Below are positions 53,459-63,071 of a DNA stretch of 64,000 nt, one piece after another. The notes under the pieces are model-generated. The model was not told the origin of the DNA. It searched no databases and was given only the letters and a program-made list of their open reading frames with translations. Numbering within the stretch: the stretch's first letter is position 1; the number at the start of each line of letters is the position of its first letter. A program made the position numbers and the translations under genes. The DNA comes from HOT-345 sp963531535 (GTDB taxonomy: Bacteria; Patescibacteriota; Gracilibacteria; Absconditabacterales; Absconditicoccaceae), in NCBI GenBank assembly GCA_963531535.1, contig CAUSGX010000005.1, positions 1 through 64,000 on the forward strand, given 5' to 3'.

Positions 53459-53487
53459 TTTTGCATATTTGAGAAATAAATATATTT

Positions 53488-54540
53488 TTAGTCTCCAGCA
53501 CCTCAACCTCAGCTACTCCCTCCTCCTCAGCTGAAGGAATCAGAGCTCGAACTCGAACTACCTCCTGAGTCTGATCTTGATCGGTCTGATCTTCATCAAA
53601 AGCCTCCGGATCATCTCTTCATTTTTCTCGGAAAAATGTTTGCAAGTGTTATGAGAAATCATATTGAGAAGAAGATTCCTCCCCAAAGAAAGGTTGATAA
53701 GATTCTTAATAATCGTCCAAATTCTCCTAGAAGGACTGCTGAGATTAGAACCAAACAAAATCAAATCATATTGATTGCAAATCATCGGGTCCCTATCTTT
53801 TTGCAGGCTTTCATGACTTTAGTATTTTCGTATTTCCTCTTTAGTTCTTTTCTTTTTTCTTTTGAAATAAATGAGTTTATTATTATGGGGATTCGTCGAC
53901 CTAGAAAGAAGAAATATATTCGTATTATTCGTACTCTCTGACCTATATTTTCCAGATCATGGTATTTTTCAGGAGTCAATTGATTTGCCCCTTCTGATCT
54001 ATTAAAGATCCCTCGTTCTTCAGTGCTGTTTTCTGTATTTAGGTTTTCAGCTTCTTCTAAATATTCAGGCAGCTTTTCATAAAACTTTTTCGCGGCTTCA
54101 TAGAAATTTTCTTTTTTAACTTCTGGTCTGATAATTTCTTCTATGATTTTGCTTGCTAGAGCATCAGGAATCTTTCACTCTAGTCCATATCAGACCATGA
54201 TTCTGATTTTCTTTTCCTCAGTTGCAATAGCTAGTAGGAGTCCATCATTTCTCTCTTTGTCTCAGATATTATTCTCATTAAAGGCTTTAATTGCAATATC
54301 AAAGAGCTCGTTTCCCTCTCTATGTGGGAAAAGGACCGTCACAATTTGATAACCTGAGTTTGTCTCTATATTTTTTGCAAGCATTCCGAGTTCAAGTCTC
54401 TGTTTTTCAGTGAAAACATTTGAATAGTCATTTACAAAATGCTCAAACTTTGGTAGATTCATTGGATCTATTGAATCTGCTGAGCTGAAGCTAGAAATGA
54501 GTGTTAATATTCATAAGATAAGAAGTCAGATTTTTTTCAT
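53488..54540 (-). CDS. TPM-domain membrane protein, copy 4 of 4 (350 aa)
   Basis: First TPM gene in the operon, 21 bases after the ATPase gene. Signal peptide MKKIGLLILGILTLISSFSS; TPM domain nearly identical to copy 1 (FEHFVNDYSNVFTEKQRLEL). After residue 185 it has a longer charged linker (ENLNTENSTEERGIFNRSEG, TPEKYHDLENIGQRVRIIRI) before two membrane segments, and a shorter Ser/Arg tail ending GGGSSGGGAGD. So the sensor-like N-domain is conserved while the linker has changed, as if copies are specialised. Confidence 0.9.
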
Positions 54541-54561
54541 TTTTTTATATCAATCAAAAAG

Positions 54562-57042
54562 TTAAACTCCAATTCTGAAATAGATTTCTTTATCTACTAG
54601 TTCTCTTTTTGTCCCTCGTTTGAGTGAAGAAATCTGTTTGATAATCTGAACTTTCTCAGGTGGATTTTTTGCCTCAAGTACATAAGGAATCTTTGCCTTG
54701 AAACTGAAAGGTCTGGTTTGTTGATTGTTAATTGAAATTTTGCAGGCTCCCATGAAGGCTTCTGTTGAAGTAAGATCGGTTTGCGAGAACTCAGGCTCAA
54801 ATTCTTTTGCGAGGAATTCGGCATCAGGAGCTCCAACTTTATAGACGAACATATTTCCAATATTTCCGAAAATAGTTTTTGAGAGATCGAGCTCTCCTCA
54901 GAGTCCTCCTTGTTTGAGCTGATCTGTATACTGGTGAGCAACAACAAGTCCGAGTCTATATTTTCTGGCTTCTGACATTATGGATTCAAAGGATTGAGAA
55001 ACATAGTTTTGGAACTCATCTACGTATAAGTAATGAGGAACTCTGTCTTTTTCCTCAATTTTTGCTCTTTTGAGAGCTGAGAGTTTTACTTGCATGGCGA
55101 TGATTTTACCGATGAGCTTTGAAGTTTCCTCTCCTGAGATACCTTTTGCAAGGTTCATTAGGATAATCTTTTTTTGTTGCATCGCATCATACATTTTGAA
55201 AGCTGATTTAGATTGACCGATAATATTTCTGACATACACTCCAGTTGTAAAAGGTCAGAACTTTGCCTGGATAAATGGGATAATTTCAGCTTTTTCTCTA
55301 TCTCCCATTTTCTTATAGGTTTTGTTCCACCAGGCTGCGACTACAGGATCTTTCAGGTTTCTAATTTTAGCTTCAGCAAATGCTTCATCAGTAAAAAGTC
55401 TCATGATATCTACGATAGTTCCTCCCTCTGGTTGATCCATAAGGAGTAAACAGGCATTTCTAAAGTAATCCTGAATTCTTGGACCAAAAATTTCATGTCC
55501 ATACATTTGGATAAACATTTCAACAAGATCGTTTGTTACCACGTCTTTTTCATCGCTGTCGTCTGGGCTTACTTCGAGCGGATTGAGTCCGATAGGGTAG
55601 GCAGTATTTCAAAGATCAAAATAAATCAGATCATCAATTCTCTCTTTTGGAAAATGTCTGAGGAGGAATTCTACAGCTTCTCCATGCGGATCAATGAAGG
55701 TAAATCCTCTTCCATTATCCATATCGTCAATGGCTTGTGTTAGCATGATTGTTGATTTACCAGTACCGGTCTGACCTAGAATATAAATATGTCTAAATCT
55801 ATCCTTGTCAGTAATTCTGATTTCTCTTTTTACTCCTCAGTAATTGTTGTATCCAACGACAATTCCTTCGCTTGGGAGATCGTCTGGAGCTGGGATAACC
55901 TTAAATTTTTGCCGGGCGATTCTTGGGTTTTGGTTAAATCTTCCGTGTGGGAAGTGAATAATAGAGGAGAGCTCCTTGATATTTAAGACGGTTGATGGAT
56001 TAAATTTCAAGATATTGGTCAAGAGGTTCGTATCTGGATATAAGATTCTCAAACTATAATGCCTGGCAAAAGTCTGAAGATCTTGAGCCTTGTTAAACTT
56101 GAGCGTATTGAGTCCGATATAGTTGTATTGGTTGAAAAGTCTAGAAATATCATCAATAATCTTCCTTGGTCTTTGTTTGTCTGGAGAGGTGGCAATGGTT
56201 CTGATTTTTACACGGAAAAGCTCATCGTCCATCTTTTTATCAAAATCACTCAGCTGTTGCTGTGAAAAGGAGTGTTTCTTTTCTTTTTGCTCTTTTTCTG
56301 AAGTCTCCTTTTTACCGCTGTCTCGGAGCTTTTGAATAATTCACCAAAATCAGAGTTTTTTCTTCCCTTCTTTAATATCATCAGCGGTTTTTCTCATCTT
56401 CTTAAGCCAATTCTCGTGTAGCGGCTCAACCAAAATCTGAATTCAGACTTTTTCATCTCTGCTAATATTTGAAAAAGCAGATAGAATACTGTCCATAGGA
56501 TCAGCTTCAAAGGATTCATAAGTCTTGAGCGGGTGAACGCTGTCTTTTGTTAGTGTAAATTCTCCTCCAGCAAAGTATTTTCCAGCTTCCAATATTTTTG
56601 GTTGTCTGATATTTTCTACGATTGCACCTGTATAAAACGACGCAATCATCTTTTCAACCGTCATGAGGTGGTCGCTAGGGACTCAGAGGATAAATTTGAT
56701 AACCTCCTTTTCAACTAGGATTTCCATGCTGATTGCATTGTTTCCAAACTCCTTATTCTTCCAACCTTCGTCAAAGATCGCATAAAAGTTCTTATAAACC
56801 TGGTTCATAAGCTCAATGTTTTGTTTCATCGACTGGATATGGTCTTTAGCATCAATATCTGAACTTCTTGCAACTGCGTTTTTAGGGATTTGAACTTGAA
56901 GAAATCTGATTTTGTTTGCCTGTTCTAGTCTATGTTGCTTTTGGATTTTGAGAAAACATATTCTCCAGAGCGCGATTCATAAGATTCGAACTGTGATTGC
57001 AGAGAAAAGACTAATTAGGATATAGAGGAGATTTTCGTTCAT
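54562..57042 (-). CDS. Conjugation-type DNA-binding ATPase with N-terminal membrane anchor (826 aa)
   Basis: An N-terminal membrane segment (LLYILISLFSAITVRILGIA), a roughly 360-residue unknown domain with a Lys/Gln-rich linker, then the motor: Walker A LGQTGTGKST (423-431), FIDPHGEAVEFLL, Walker B YLYVDEFQNY and EARKYRLGLVVAHQYTDQL. It matches the type IV secretion/conjugation ATPases abundant in CPR. It is paralogous to 44062-46965 but has no S1 domain. It heads the transcript that continues into four TPM proteins and LemA, which suggests a joint membrane-associated function. No pilin, VirB6 or relaxase is visible in the window, so classical conjugation is not shown. Confidence 0.9.
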
Positions 57043-57069
57043 TTTGTTTGGAGGTATAAAGTCAGTTTA

Positions 57070-57097
57070 AGTATAGTCTTTTTGCCGTGAAATGCAA
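57070..57097 (-). promoter_or_regulatory. Promoter of the ATPase-TPM-LemA operon
   Basis: On the minus strand TTGCAT (57097-57092), 16-bp spacer, TATACT (57075-57070), 27 bases before the ATG at 57042. Confidence 0.65.
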
Positions 57098-57142
57098 ATT
57101 TTTGGGGTGAAAATTGGAGATATTTTTGTTAGAAAAAATAAA

Positions 57143-57172
57143 AAAAATCTGAAGTTATTTTCAGATTTTTCT
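57143..57172 (-). terminator. Terminator of the sufB-glycosidase operon (both directions)
   Basis: An 11-bp perfect stem AAAAATCTGAA (57143-57153) / TTCAGATTTTT (57159-57169), loop GTTAT. Its arms are half-sites of the AAATCWGATTT motif. Confidence 0.85.
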
Positions 57173-57182
57173 TTTTGAGAAA

Positions 57183-58277
57183 TTACTGGCTCTTAAAGCT
57201 ATCAATTGTGAAAAGTGAGATCAGAATCTGATTGTAGAGCCATTTTTTTGCTATTGGGAGATCTGGCTTACTCATTTCTCAGCGAAAAAGCTTAATTAGA
57301 GCAGTTTGATATTTTGTTTTTCCGTATTTTTCGTAGATTGCATCAATCAGTCCTAGAAAGAATTTGAGCTGATTTTGATCTTCTGAACTAGGAATAAATC
57401 ATTGGTATCCTTCAGTTTTTTCTCCTTGTTTTGGAGTGGGAGTAAGACCTGTTAGTTTGATATATTGATCCCTTGTCAGCACAACAAAGGCATCCATCAC
57501 TCTCGTTCTTGGGCTTCTATCTAGGGTGTTTCCGTCATATACCATTGCAGTACTCGCTCCGGCATCAAGGGAAAGTGCATTTCGGCAGTTCAGATATTTT
57601 TTGAGATAAGCAGGCAGCTTTGGAATTGAAATACCTCCTACAACTCCCATATATACAGTCTTTCAGTCTTGTGTTGAACAGATGAAATTCCTTTTTGAAG
57701 CCCCTTTCATTTTGTTATCAATGTACTGATTGTAGGTAGGAACTACATCTTCTCACTCGAGAAGAAGTACTGGAAAGTTTCCAATACCGAAATAAATCTC
57801 ATCTAATTTATCTTTATTGATATCGCTCCAGAGTCAAATATCGTGTTCACCAGAGTTCTTTTGGACAAAGAAGGGGTTCCCTTCCTTATCAAATGAGAAG
57901 ATCGCTCTGATACTCGTATCTCCTCGGAAAGTGCTTCGAGTTTTCCCATCTCAGAGGAAGACTCTTTCAGAGATGGTATGGGTGGTTCTTTTCCCATTGA
58001 TTTTACAGTTTGAGTAGTCATCTGGACAGAAAAAAGCTCCGTTGATGGCAGTATCTCAGCCAACTTTTTGCGCTAATTCCTCTGTAGTTGCGCCTCCTAG
58101 TCCTGCTGGAGATGCGACTACAAAATGCTCTCCATCAAGTCAAACTTTGATAACTCTGATTGCATGTCCTCATCTTTCCTCAATCATGAGTTCCTTGTAA
58201 GCAAATGAGCTATTGGTCAGTCAAAAGAGGCAAAAAAGGGAGAAAAATCAGAATTTTATTGCTGTTGAAAACTGCAT
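57183..58277 (-). CDS. Exported phosphodiester glycosidase-like protein (NAGPA family)
   Basis: A 364-aa secreted protein. Signal peptide MQFSTAIKFGFFSLFCLFGL ... SFA; then the family pattern: GHAIRVIKVGLDGEHFVVAS, DTAINGAFFCPDDY (the NGxFF/ATNGGFF-like motif), YFGIGNFPVLLLEGE, YMGVVGG and ALSLDAGASTAMVYDG ... RVMDAFVV, matching the C-terminal xLDGGGST signature of PF09992 proteins. These cleave sugar-phosphodiester links or act in polysaccharide processing. UGA glycines appear in several strands. It lies 27 bases after sufB, so the two share a transcript despite unrelated roles. Confidence 0.85.
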
Positions 58278-58304
58278 TCTTATACTTCAAAAACAAGATA
58301 AAAC

Positions 58305-59678
58305 TTATCAGACACTACCTTCCATCTCTAGTTCTATGAGACGATTGAGTTCTCATGCGTATTCTAGAGGCAGCTGTTTTACAACTCCAGAGATGAAACC
58401 ATTTACCAAGAGGGACATCGCTTTCTCTTCTTCTAGCCCTCTACTCATCAGGTAAAAAATCTGATGTTCATCAACTTTCCCAGCTGAAGCTTCATGAGAA
58501 ACGATAGCATCAGCGTTTTCTGACTCAATGACTGGAATTGTCTTACTCACCGATTTATCATCAAGGAGTAGGGCATCACAGTTCACGCCAGAGATCGCTC
58601 ATTCAGCATTTTTTGCTATTTTTACTAGTCACCTATAGGTAGAGATACCACCTTGTGTTGATATGGATTTTGAGATGATATTTGATGAGGTATATTTTCC
58701 GAGGTGGATAACTTTGGCACCTACATCTTGATTCTGATTTTTTGAGGCGAGAACTACTGAAAGATTATCTGCTTTTGAATAATCTCACTTGAGAACTGAA
58801 CAAGGGTAGAGCATAGTTGCTCCAGATCAGAGGTTTCAACTTACCCATTCCATGAGTCAGTGTTCTTCAACAATCGCTCTTTTGGTATTAAGATTGTAGG
58901 TATTTAATGACCAGTTTTCTACTGATGAATATCTCATTTTTGCGTTTTTCCCTACCAAAATCTCAACACATCCTGCATGTAAGGAGATTGAATTATACTT
59001 TGGTGCAGAACATCACTCAATATATTGAGCTTCAGCCTCATCTTCAATCACGATCAGGGTATGCTCAAACTGACCTCCAGCTACCGTATTCATACGGAAA
59101 TAAGCCTGAAGTGGTTGCGTGAGTTTTACTCCTTTAGCGACATAGATAAAAGTTCCTCAGCTCCAAACCGCTCCATGCAATGCTGCAAATTTATGGTCGG
59201 CGGGTGTAATAACTTTCATAAAGTATTTTTGCACGATATCTGGATATTTAACTACAGCTTCTTTCATGTCTTCAAAGATAATCCCCATATTTGCTCGAGT
59301 GTCTTTGATCTTGTGATATACTGCTGTTGAGTCAAACTGTCCTCCAGCTCAGGCCAAATATTTCTGTTCAGCTTCTGGAATCCCTAATTTTTGAAAGGTA
59401 GACTTGATCTCTTCTGGTACGTTCTCCCAGTCGTTAGCATAGGTATCGGTTCAGGTTTTAGGTTTTGCATAATACACGAGATTATCAAAGTCCAAATCTG
59501 AGATATCAGGTCCAAAGTTTGGCATTGCCATTTGCTTAAAAATTTCTAGTGATTGTAGTCTATGATTGAGCATTCGCTCCGGTTCTCCAAGGGCTGCAGA
59601 CATCTTTCTAATAGTTTCTTCAGTTAGTCCTTTGAGATAAATATCATATTCGATTTGATTTCCTTGTTCAAGATTCAT
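58305..59678 (-). CDS. sufB: Fe-S cluster assembly scaffold SufB
   Basis: Scaffold subunit of the SUF pathway; 457 aa. Diagnostic stretches are VYYAKPKTGT, TFIYVAKGVKL, HTLIVIEDEAEAQYIEGCSA, SVENWSLNTYNLNTKRAIVE then EEHGLMEWVSGNLGS (a UGA Gly), CDALLLDDKSVSKTIPVIES and the C-terminal AIVSHEASAGKVDEHQIFYL. The AGxGGQFDS segment also uses UGA. Neither SufC, SufD, SufS nor SufU is next to it, an unusual isolation since they normally form one operon. Fe-S clients in the window include the HemW-like radical SAM protein. The stop is TAA, preceded by a UGA glycine codon (GTC TGA TAA). Confidence 0.96.
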
Positions 59679-59915
59679 ATTTTTGAGTTTTTCTGAAATA
59701 TAAAAACTGTCACAACTCCGATTGTACGGAAACCGATATTTTTCTCAATAGGATTTCTTGGAAAATAGAGAAGAAAGATAAAAGAGAAAAAATCTGATTT
59801 CCTTTTTTAGATATTGTAGGTTTTACCTTGCTAGATCTGAGGTGCTGATTTTCCTCTTGTGTTTCATTTTTATTTCCCTACACTTTGAAGGTAATTTTTA
59901 GATTTTTATTTGAAA

Positions 59916-61121
59916 ATGATCGGAATAGTATTGTGAATTCTGTTTTTTATGCTACTTGTAGTGTTGCATGAATTTGGGCATTTCCTCGCAGCAAAGAAAT
60001 CTGGAGTAAAAGTAAAAGAATTCTGAATTGGGATTCCTCCAAAGATTTGTACCTTTTGGAAAGACAAGTCTGGGACTGAATATACACTGAACTGGATTCC
60101 ACTTGGAGGATTCGTATCGCTGAAGTGAGATGATACTGAGCAAACTATAGAGAGTAAGGATAAGGATAGTTTTCAAAAGGCTAAGCTCTGGAAAAAGGTG
60201 ATTATTATTTTGGCTGGAGTTGCGATGAACCTTTTGATCGCATTTGTGATCTTTACTGGAATATTTATGGCTGGTATTAAGCCGATTTCTATTCTCCCTG
60301 AAACAGTTCATGGTGTGCATCCAGAGAGTTATTTGACGCCGAGTATTTCGTTTTTGGAGAAGGAGGGACTTTTGTCTGGTGTGGCTAAGGATGGCCCAGT
60401 AGTTGTTCAAGAAGTAGTATCTGGAAGTGCTGCTGAGCTGGCTGGAATCACTTCAGGAAGCGTGATTACTCATATTAATGGTCGTGAAGTTTCAACCTAT
60501 ACTTTGGTTTCAAGTCTTCAAAAATATGCTGAAACAAAAGGGAATCAGATTACCTTTGAAAATAAAGTAGGAGAAAGGCAGACTTCAACCTTTGATTGTG
60601 CTGAGAGTTGTACCCTTGGAATTGTATTCCAAAGCTATTGAAATATTGAGGTTCTACCTATTAAATATCCGCTTTGAAAGGCTATGCTTGCAGCGCTTAA
60701 GGAAATTAAGTGAGAGTGGAATATGACGATGTCAGCTCTCGGATCAATAGGAAGTAAGCTTTTTTCTTTCAATGCAAATTCAAGTAAGGAAGCACTCAAC
60801 CAATTAACAGGACCTGTTGGAGCGATCAAATTTTGAGAGAGGATCTTTTCTCAGTTCTGAATATTGATTTTCCTTTGATTTGGTGCGATGCTTTCACTAG
60901 CGTTGGCGTTCTTCAATGTCTTGCCAATTCCAGCACTTGATTGAGGAAGATTGCTTGCAATTTTGATTCAAGCGATCTTTAGAATCAAACAGGAGAATTT
61001 TTCAAAAGTTGAGGGGCGAATAAATGTAGTCTTCTTCTGGCTTTTGATGTTGATGGGGATTGTTATTATCTTCAAAGATTTGATAGTATGGCGAGGCGTA
61101 TCTCTGCCGTTCTTCAAATAA
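59916..61121 (+). CDS. rseP: Site-2 intramembrane metalloprotease (RseP/M50)
   Basis: Zinc protease cutting membrane-spanning segments, used for stress signalling and signal-peptide clearance; 401 aa. HExxH is HEFGH (18-22) in the first membrane helix; the third zinc ligand is in PALDGGRLL (Asp342, Gly343 as TGA). One PDZ domain lies between (SGSAAELAGITSGSVITHIN, about 170-240). About four membrane segments. Followed after 21 bases by a CAP-domain secreted protein. The ATG at 59916 is preceded by no Shine-Dalgarno. Stop TAA. Confidence 0.95.
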
Positions 61122-61142
61122 TTTTAGCTTGTGTAGTGTTGT

Positions 61143-61955
61143 ATGAATATAACAAAAAGAATCTGATTTTTGATCTTTTGATCTTTGGTTTTGTCTCTTG
61201 GTTTTACTTCTGCTTATTCTGCTCAGACCGAGCAATTTATTGCTTGATTTGAGAAGGAACTTGCGAAAAAGAAGACGACTGCAGACAAAAAAGCTTATTT
61301 GGAACAGATTGAGTCATTGATGAATGATTCAACAATGAAAGAAAAATCTGAATTAAATACGGAACTTCTTGATTGGATTGCAAAAAAACTTGGTAAAAAA
61401 ACAACTCAAACTCAGCAGAGTTTCCGTGCCTCAACGACTCCAGAGAGTATCAAGCTTGAGTGAGTTGATGCTCAGCAACTTAGAGATGCTTGGCTCTGAT
61501 GGCATAATTCACTCAGAGCTGAAAAAGGATTGGAACCGCTGGCATATCATAGTGAGCTTGAGAGGAGCGCTACTGAGTGGTCAAAAAAACAGGCTGAAAC
61601 CTGATATGTAGGACACAAGAGAAAAAAAACTGACTGATACTATAATTATTCTTCTGTTCAGCAGCGATTTGCTGATTTGGGGATTAAATTTGCGAATCTT
61701 TGAGGTGGAAAATCTTCTTTTACTGAATCTATGGGATATAGAGGATATTCTTGCTCAGGAGGGGATTGTACAAGCGCAATGATTGATTCAACTAAGAAGA
61801 GTTTTGATGCTTTTGTTAAGGAAGGACCTGGAGGAGTACATTATAAGGCAATTGTTATGCCACATTTTAAGTATGTCGGAGTCGGGTTTGCAGTGAATAG
61901 CAAGACAAAAACTGTATATACTACGATTCATTATGGTACTGATATTTTAGAGTAG
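61143..61955 (+). CDS. Secreted CAP/SCP-domain protein (270 aa)
   Basis: Signal peptide MNITKRIGFLIFGSLVLSLG ... AYSA, with the AATCTGATT motif encoding its Arg-Ile-Gly. A helical linker follows (KKTTADKKAYLEQIESLMND). The CAP domain begins about residue 115: LGWHNSLRAEKGLEPLAYHS, SATEWSKKQAETGYVGH, then FTESMGYRGYSC, GPGGVHYKAIVMPHFKYVGV and a C-terminal strand. The conserved His and Glu of the CAP cavity are present (HNSLR, FTES, GVHYK). Role: secreted surface or host-interaction protein; biochemical function of bacterial CAP proteins is open. Stop TAG; terminator 31 bases later. Confidence 0.9.
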
Positions 61956-61985
61956 AGTTTGCTATCTAAAATATAAAAGATATAG

Positions 61986-62011
61986 AAAAGGAGCTTTTAG
62001 CTCCTTTTTAT
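61986..62011 (+). terminator. Terminator of the rseP-CAP operon
   Basis: Stem AAAAGGAGC (61986-61994) / GCTCCTTTT (62000-62008), loop TTTTA, then T. It may also serve the convergent ruvB. Confidence 0.9.
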
Positions 62012-62029
62012 AAAATCCTTAAAAGTGGA

Positions 62030-62965
62030 TTAAATCAGGCTTCTTCATTTTGTCGTTTTCTCAATTTTCCCAAGCTTGAGTAAAAGCGGCTCGATATCTT
62101 CTTCAAGGTTTTTCTCACTCACTCCAAGCTGGACTGCGAGCGTCTTTACTCCGACTGGACGATCAAAATCCGCAAGAATATCAAGATATTTTTTATGGAT
62201 TGGCATCATTCCTCAGTCGTCAATTTGGCTGTGTTTAAGAAACTCTTCTCGATCTTTACTGGTTAAAATTGGGAGTTGCCTACTAATGAGATAATCTCTG
62301 ATTTTTATGACAAGGTTGTGAATTTCTCTCGGTACTGATGCTACTTTTTGTACAAATTTTTCTAATAAATCAGGTTCATAATTGACCTGGTAATGCTGTA
62401 GATAGCGGTCGAGGATTGTCTTTTTTTCCTCTAGATCATAATCCATAAAATGGAAATGATAGATAAATCTGTTTTTCATTGGCTGAGAAAGTGATTCAGG
62501 TTTTGTTGTTGCTCAAACAAGTGTGAAGGGATTGATAGGAAGCCTAATACTTCATCATTCTGGCATGAGCATATCAATAACAAAGTCTTCCATTGCGATG
62601 TAGAGGACTTCTTCTAGTGTCGGTTTGATGCGGTGAATTTCGTCAATAAAGAGGATATCTCAGCTTTCTAAGCTATTTAAGAGGCTCACAAGCTCGCTTG
62701 GTTTTGTGAGGGCATAACCGGTTACTACTTTGATATTAGTATTCATCTGTTGTGAGATGATCGTTGCGAGTGTGGTTTTTCCGAATCCGCTAGAACCAGA
62801 AAATAGAATATGACCAAGTGGTGCCGCTCTGAGTTTTGCACTTTCAATTGCAGTTTGAAGTACTGATTTAATCGGAGCTTGTCAGATAAACTCTGCAAAG
62901 CTCTGTGGTCTATGAGAAATAGTTCAGCTAGTGGTGGTTTCAAGCGAGATCTTCTTGATTTCCAT
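62030..62965 (-). CDS. ruvB: Holliday junction branch-migration ATPase RuvB
   Basis: AAA+ motor moving Holliday junctions with RuvA; 311 aa, slightly short. RPQSFAEFIGQ opens the ATPase; Walker A is GSSGFGKTT (57-65) in place of the usual GPPGLGKTT; Walker B is DILFIDEIHRI; sensor 1 is FTLVGATTKPESLSQPMKNRF-like (split TLVGATTKPESLSQP and MKNRF). The C-terminal winged helix is present (RPVGVKTLAVQLGVSEKNLE). The Walker A change from Pro-Pro to Ser-Ser is notable but keeps Gly, Lys and Thr. ruvA and ruvC are not adjacent. Stop TAA. Confidence 0.94.
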
Positions 62966-63027
62966 AGTTTTTTTGACAAATAAAAATATCGGCATAAATA
63001 TGCTGAATTTAAAGAAAAAAGCAAGAG

Positions 63028-63054
63028 AAAAATCAGACTTTTAATCTGATTTTT
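63028..63054 (-). terminator. Terminator of the rightmost gene
   Basis: A 10-bp perfect stem AAAAATCAGA (63028-63037) / TCTGATTTTT (63045-63054), 18 bases after the TAA on the minus strand. Another hairpin built from the recurring motif. Confidence 0.85.
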
Positions 63055-63071
63055 AGAAATGATAGAATATA

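Larger units (their letters stand above)
50707..53482. repeat. Repeated intergenic 12-mer in the TPM cluster
   Basis: The plus-strand string GAGAAATAAATA occurs in three intergenic spacers of the cluster: 50707-50718, 52459-52470 and 53471-53482, each 10-20 bases before a minus-strand ATG. It shows the spacers were copied with the genes; a role in translation or transcript processing is possible. Confidence 0.8.
2822..63051. repeat. Dispersed palindromic motif, core AATCWGATT, 24 copies
   Basis: I located the 9-bp core at these start positions: 2822, 5058, 5985, 9221, 12040, 14070, 15292, 16745, 19684, 22124, 22284, 23013, 25377, 26760, 35258, 36457, 39951, 41063, 41554, 53442, 56903, 59791, 61160 and 63043. 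Most extend to AAATCWGATTT and are followed by T-runs. Copies lie in spacers, at 5' ends of genes, and inside genes on both strands. Near-matches (GTCAGATTTT, TTCAGATTTTT) are also common, e.g. at three TPM gene starts. One or two copies would be expected by chance at this base composition. Confidence 0.8.

Noticed and set aside
2942..61955. Reading the broken ORFs as pseudogenes or as genes with programmed frameshifts
   Set aside because: In every case the frame is kept across the TGA and conserved motifs continue; only 9339-9985 shows a real change of frame.
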